From the NCBI RefSeq assembly GCF_029360725.1, contig NZ_JARKMY010000004.1:62001-126000 (forward strand): 64,000 nt of DNA. Direction: 5' to 3'. The notes below the pieces were generated by a model. It did not search any database and had not been told where the DNA came from. It worked only from the letters and a program-made list of their open reading frames with translations. The position numbers were made by a program, and so were the translations under genes. Shown piece after piece: positions 60,367 through 64,000 of this stretch. Each line of letters opens with the position of its first letter. Within the stretch, counting starts at the first letter, position 1. The DNA is from Chryseolinea sp. H1M3-3 (GTDB lineage: Bacteria; Bacteroidota; Bacteroidia; Cytophagales; Cyclobacteriaceae).

Positions 60367-60820
60367 GCTTATTAATTTATTTTACGAGTAGTGTTTAGTT
60401 TGTTATGGAGGCATGTTGCCTCACAAGTGTTTCTTAAATTCCGCTTTCTCAATCCTTTCAACAAAGTTGAGCGAAGTTGGTTTTTTTTGGTGAGTAAAAT
60501 ATAAAATACTGTTGATTGTGACACTAATTTTTTTCTTACCGCCACGTTACACTTGCTTAAGGATAAACGACAAACTCATCATGTCAGATTGCGACGATCA
60601 TCTACGCCAGGCCAGCACGACATTTAGGATTGCAATTCCACGTATCTATTTTTGATTACAACATTCAATGACATATCCGACTATTCGCATGTTGGCAATA
60701 ACGCTATCAACGATTACGCCCTGCCCTCGTGCGTCACGCTTAGCCCGTAACTTGTCGCAATACACCCTATCTTCTTTTAGCTGGAAAAAGTAATTTTAAA
60801 AGGTAATGCTATAGCTCGAT
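60367..60820. other. Intergenic stretch without a supported gene
   Basis: About 450 bases between the divergent sugar dehydrogenase (-) and the small hydrolase operon (+). Promoters of both must lie here, but no TAnnTTTG box at a good distance was found. No repeat was seen. Confidence 0.5.
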
Positions 60821-61366
60821 ATGCAAAAACATTTAACGTTCTTTCACGGAGGCGGTTCTAAAGAAGACTATGAAGCCGACGCAAAACTTGTCGAATCGCT
60901 TAAAGTTAAGCTGGGTTCAGGATACACTGTTCACTATCCGCTATTGGATAACGACGGAACTCCCGACCTCGGGAGACGCAAACAGATCAGCGAAGAAATT
61001 TCCACAAGTGAAGATAACATCATTTTGCTTGCCCATTCACTGGGGGCTTCCATGTTGCTGGCATGCCTATCTGAAAATAAGATCAGAAAAAAAGTGGCAG
61101 GTATTTTTCTTTTAGCGACGCCCTTTTGGAATGGAAAAGAAGATTGGGTTGAAGCGTTTAAACTGCGGCCCAACTTCGCAAAACAACTTGATAAGAAAAC
61201 GCCGCTGTTTTTTTATCACTGCCGTGATGATGAGGAAGTACCATTCGGTCACCTGACTATTTATAGGCATCACCTTCCATGGGCTTCCTTCCGCGAAATT
61301 TCAGTTGGAGGACATCAATTTAACAATGACTTAACCATTGTTGCTAACGATATTAAATCAATATGA
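60821..61366 (+). CDS. RBBP9/YdeN-type alpha/beta hydrolase
   Basis: 181 residues, no signal. FHGGGSKEDYEADAK is the first loop, nucleophile motif AHSLGAS with Ser in the center (about residue 74), FYHCRDDEEVPF with the Asp, and the catalytic His in SVGGHQF. Length and order match the RBBP9/YdeN serine hydrolases. Its stop overlaps the start of the next gene by 4 bases (ATGA), so the two are coupled. Substrate unknown. Confidence 0.88.
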   Translation: MQKHLTFFHGGGSKEDYEADAKLVESLKVKLGSGYTVHYPLLDNDGTPDLGRRKQISEEISTSEDNIILLAHSLGASMLLACLSENKIRKKVAGIFLLATPFWNGKEDWVEAFKLRPNFAKQLDKKTPLFFYHCRDDEEVPFGHLTIYRHHLPWASFREISVGGHQFNNDLTIVANDIKSI

Positions 61367-62370
61367 AAATACAGGCATATGCTGTAAAGCATCCCGGCGG
61401 TAACGTAGAACCATTCGCTTATGAAAGAAGAATTGGGAAGCATGATGTATTGATTAAAATATCGCATTGTTCTCTTGCATCGGGCGACGTGCAGATGATG
61501 AACAATGAATGGGGCGATTCCAAATTTCCATTGATTCCAGGTCATGAGATCATAGGAACAGTTGAACAAACGGGTTCGCATGTGATAGGCTTGAAAAATG
61601 GCGACCGTGTCGGTGTTGGATATCAGCTCAATGCCTGTTTTAAATGTCAACCTTGCAGGGATGGCAACGAGCAATTTTGTTTAAAACAAAAGGTAGTAGG
61701 TGTTGATTTGCCTGGCGGATTGGCCAAACACATTGTCGTGGATTGGAGATTTGCGTTTAAGATTCCATTGAATCTTGATTCCGTTAGATCAGTCCCGCTG
61801 TTATCTTCCGGCCTCACCGTATACTCGGCAATCCTTCGTGCAAACCTTGCCCGAAATTCAAAGGTGGCTGTTTTGGGAATTGGTGGTTTAGGTCACTTAG
61901 CGATTCAATTTCTTCATAAAATGGGACACGAAGTTTCAGCTTTTTCGCGCACGCCGGAAAAAAGAGAGATGATTCGGAGTCTAGGGGGAAAACTTGTAGA
62001 TAGCGCAACCGTTAATAACAAGACAGATTACCACCGGAAATTTGATTTTATCCTTTCAACATTAAACGTTGACTTTGATTTGAATTCATATTTGCGAATG
62101 CTTGCACCTCAGGGTAAGTTTTGTGTCGTGGCGCAGCCTTTGAATAAAGTGTACGTTAATCTGGGATTGTTATATGATTACGCCCAGCGAACTATCTATG
62201 GCAATTATACAGGAAGTCGCAAGGATATGATGAACATGTTAGCGTTTTCAGCGAAGCATAATATTCAAGCCATTGCGGATGTAATGACATTTTCCAAGAT
62301 CAATGAAGCCATTGATCTTGTGAAAACAGGGAAAGTTCCGATAAGATTGATATTACAACATACGGATTAA
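61363..62370 (+). CDS. Zinc-type alcohol dehydrogenase-family protein lacking the catalytic zinc cysteines
   Basis: 335 residues. The order is that of the cinnamyl alcohol/YahK-type MDR family: PGHE (His61-Glu62), structural zinc Cys92, Cys95, Cys98 and Cys106, and the NAD(P) motif VLGIGGLGHLAIQF. In the usual CGVCHSD motif the Cys is Ala39 and His is Ser40 (HCSLASGD), and the later ligand Cys is Ser148 (LLSSGLTVY). Thus two of the catalytic zinc ligands are lost while the structural site stays. SRTPEKR after the second strand favours NADPH. It is coupled to hydrolase (4-base overlap) and methyltransferase (next base but one) genes. Confidence 0.88.
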   Translation: MKIQAYAVKHPGGNVEPFAYERRIGKHDVLIKISHCSLASGDVQMMNNEWGDSKFPLIPGHEIIGTVEQTGSHVIGLKNGDRVGVGYQLNACFKCQPCRDGNEQFCLKQKVVGVDLPGGLAKHIVVDWRFAFKIPLNLDSVRSVPLLSSGLTVYSAILRANLARNSKVAVLGIGGLGHLAIQFLHKMGHEVSAFSRTPEKREMIRSLGGKLVDSATVNNKTDYHRKFDFILSTLNVDFDLNSYLRMLAPQGKFCVVAQPLNKVYVNLGLLYDYAQRTIYGNYTGSRKDMMNMLAFSAKHNIQAIADVMTFSKINEAIDLVKTGKVPIRLILQHTD

Positions 62371-62371
62371 A

Positions 62372-63019
62372 ATGCAGCCTCCAGAGAAAATTATAAAGAC
62401 CTATAATGCTACCGCTGAAAGCTATGCAGCTACACGCATCGATGAACTTACTAAAAAGCATTTTGATCAAATGATTTTGAGAGAGTTTTCACGGCTTAAT
62501 AAAGACCTGGGTACATGTGCTGACTTTGGCTGCGGTCCGGGACAGACAACCAAGTTTTTGTTTGACGCTGGTGTCAAGGATATTGTCGGCATTGATATTT
62601 CCCCGGGAATGGTGAATGTCGCCCGAAGAATTTTTCCTTACATCAAATTCGAGACAGGCGACCTCCTTTCCTTACCCTATGACGTAAACCATTTTGCGTC
62701 CGCAGTTGCATTTTATGCCATTGTACATTTTGATTACCAGCAGATCGACCAAGCATTTAAGGAAGTTAATCGCGTGTTGAAAAAAGGTGCACATTTTTTA
62801 TTCTCATTCCATGTGGGAGAAGAGACGGTACATTTTGATAATGCCAACGGTATCGATATTGATATTGATTTGCACTTCCTGCAGACTGACCGGATCCTGA
62901 AACTCCTTGTCGACAACAACTTTAGCATCATCGACACAGTGGAACGACTTCCCTATCCTGAAGTCGAGTATGCCACTAAACGAGCTTATGTTTGGGCCCA
63001 GAAGTCTGACGTTGTGTAA
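62372..63019 (+). CDS. SAM-dependent methyltransferase (class I)
   Basis: 215 residues. Motif I CADFGCGPGQTTKFLF near residue 49, motif II DIVGIDISPGMVNVARRIFP, acidic FETGDLLSLPYD, and motif IV FASAVAFYAIVHFDY, then VLKKGAHFLFSFHVG. It is of the UbiE/Methyltransf_25 kind; substrate is probably a small molecule. The ATG lies one base after the preceding stop, so it shares the transcript with the hydrolase and dehydrogenase-like genes, together forming a small three-step modification set. Confidence 0.92.
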   Translation: MQPPEKIIKTYNATAESYAATRIDELTKKHFDQMILREFSRLNKDLGTCADFGCGPGQTTKFLFDAGVKDIVGIDISPGMVNVARRIFPYIKFETGDLLSLPYDVNHFASAVAFYAIVHFDYQQIDQAFKEVNRVLKKGAHFLFSFHVGEETVHFDNANGIDIDIDLHFLQTDRILKLLVDNNFSIIDTVERLPYPEVEYATKRAYVWAQKSDVV

Positions 63020-63339
63020 TCATTTTGGCGACGTTAGCCTTCATTCTATTTGTTTTTACCGTAAAGTCACTGCAGATCCCCAAAGTCAACCGTAACTATG
63101 AAATAACATGGTTCAGTTTTTGGCGAATAAGCATGTCCTCAAATGGCAACCATAGTGTCCAAGGTAATGGGACTTGCATATTGTAAAAAGCTTTATCCGC
63201 ACAACTTGTACAACCTTGTGAAAAACATTTCGAGATAACCCATGTCGGAATATTAAAAAACATCGTTCCGGTATAAATAACCAGAACGATGTAGGTGCAT
63301 GTGAACACAGCTTATCAAGCTCGCCTGATTTTCCTATCC
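63020..63339. other. Intergenic stretch with terminator
   Basis: Convergent spacer between the methyltransferase (+) and the partial gene (-). It contains the hairpin at 63260-63292; nothing else is supported. Confidence 0.5.
63251..63292 (-). terminator. Rho-independent terminator of the minus-strand partial gene
   Basis: Arms ACATCGTTCCGG and CCAGAACGATGT form 12 pairs with one mismatch around a 9-base loop. On the minus strand TTTTTTAATA follows. It is 48 bases after the gene's stop. Confidence 0.8.
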
Positions 63340-64000
63340 TTAGGGCTTTTTTACCTTAATGTTGTCGATCGTATAGGAATCACTACCAACACCTGAGATC
63401 AAGATCTGTTTTACGTGTCGCGCATAATCAAACGACCAGGTGGCTTCTCCTAAACTGGACCACTTGCTCCAGCTTCCATCCAGCTTCTGCATCCAAACCT
63501 GGATCGGGCCATTGATAACTTTGATTCCCCAGAACTCGAAAGGAATTTGGCTGCTATTATAATCGTAAGCATATATTTTTATCCATTGATTTCCATAATG
63601 GCTGGATACCGTTCTAGGTTCCAGGAGAGGCTGTACCAAGATTGGCTGGCCATTGATCACTTTCCATACAGTTTGGTTGGTCCAATTAAAAATTGGAACA
63701 AAATTCTGGTAGCCGAGATGGTAATGGCCATAGTCGCTAGTAAAATCTGGATTGTACCCATTGCCATTATTCTCCTTTACGTGGAACCAGACACTTCCTA
63801 CTGCTTGAATGTAAAACGGTGAAGTCGCAAACGTAAATTTCGCTTGATCCGGTATCCAGTTTAGGGCAATCGGATCATCGAAATCCACGTAATCAAAAGC
63901 TTGCGTTTTACCGTTGCCAATCGCTCTGCCTGACTCCGGAAAGATCTGTTGCGTCTCATTTACCTTTTTGTCATCAATAATTGGTGAGTTTGCTTCTTCA
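63340..64000 (-). CDS. Hypothetical secreted or surface protein, C-terminal part (5' end outside window)
   Basis: The frame is open to the window edge with no stop, so the 220 visible residues are a C-terminal part; a GTG at 63888 is inside the frame and need not be a start. The visible part is rich in aromatic residues and strands (FYIQAVGSVWFHVKENNG, YHLGYQNFVPIFNWTNQTVW, WIKIYAYDYN, FEFWGIKVINGPIQVWMQKL, WSFDYARHVKQILISGVGSD, YTIDNIKVKKP), like a beta-sandwich carbohydrate-binding module. Not recognised as a named family. A strong terminator follows. Confidence 0.65.
   Translation of the reverse strand, partial: EEANSPIIDDKKVNETQQIFPESGRAIGNGKTQAFDYVDFDDPIALNWIPDQAKFTFATSPFYIQAVGSVWFHVKENNGNGYNPDFTSDYGHYHLGYQNFVPIFNWTNQTVWKVINGQPILVQPLLEPRTVSSHYGNQWIKIYAYDYNSSQIPFEFWGIKVINGPIQVWMQKLDGSWSKWSSLGEATWSFDYARHVKQILISGVGSDSYTIDNIKVKKP

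Overview
The window looks like a chromosomal segment of a Bacteroidota bacterium, most likely from the Cytophagales. Three things support this: C-terminal type IX secretion sorting domains on two large secreted proteins; Bacteroidota-type promoters (TTG, about 19-20 bases, TAnnTTTG) with no clear Shine-Dalgarno sequences; and a gene stock typical of the group (LytS/LytTR two-component pair, stand-alone MacB/FtsX-like permeases, DUF2490, SulP with carbonic anhydrase). No rRNA, tRNA, CRISPR array, insertion sequence or prophage was seen. Both ends cut through genes.

Layout. 1-10948 (+) is a run of mostly exported enzymes: cupin lipoprotein, alpha/beta hydrolases, two tandem NTF2-like proteins, an exported flavodoxin, a carboxymuconolactone-decarboxylase-like protein, a type B carboxylesterase, an AraC regulator, a molybdenum hydroxylase pair (IorA/IorB-like, Tat signal), an exported ABM monooxygenase and a VOC protein. 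Repeated 15-base sites before araC and before the molybdenum hydroxylase genes suggest the regulator controls both. 11132-12901 (-) is an esterase-gluconolactonase fusion. 13219-19531 (+) is an RND efflux operon. 20441-24275 (-) is an operon of SulP anion transporter, carbonic anhydrase, TetR regulator and DUF2490 protein, probably for bicarbonate uptake, with a perfect palindrome just downstream of its promoter. 24414-24638 is a double CDGSH iron-sulfur protein. 25165-29742 is a 1525-residue surface protein with three L-domain blocks and three near-identical 115-117-residue modules. 29838-41354 (-) holds two FtsX-type permeases, a LytS/LytTR pair, a second T9SS-sorted protein, a DUF2892-like protein, a GIY-YIG protein and a small repeat-rich secreted protein.

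The most striking region is 42308-51981: a five-gene minus-strand operon (small YbjN-like protein, PspA/IM30 coiled-coil protein, YqiJ-like membrane OB-fold protein, YqiK-type flotillin, and a 1613-residue coiled-coil AAA ATPase) divergent from an XRE regulator, with both promoters back to back over a palindrome. It looks like a self-contained membrane-stress or membrane-remodelling system.

52136-56102 (-) is a three-gene cell-envelope operon with 4-base overlaps (propeller lipoprotein, beta-barrel, PKD lipoprotein). 57028-63019 carries mixed enzymes: a secreted hydrolase with unlike base composition, a TfoX N-domain protein, a SnoaL-like protein, a PQQ-type sugar dehydrogenase, and a coupled hydrolase / zinc-site-degenerate alcohol dehydrogenase / methyltransferase operon. 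63340-64000 is a partial minus-strand gene with a clear terminator.
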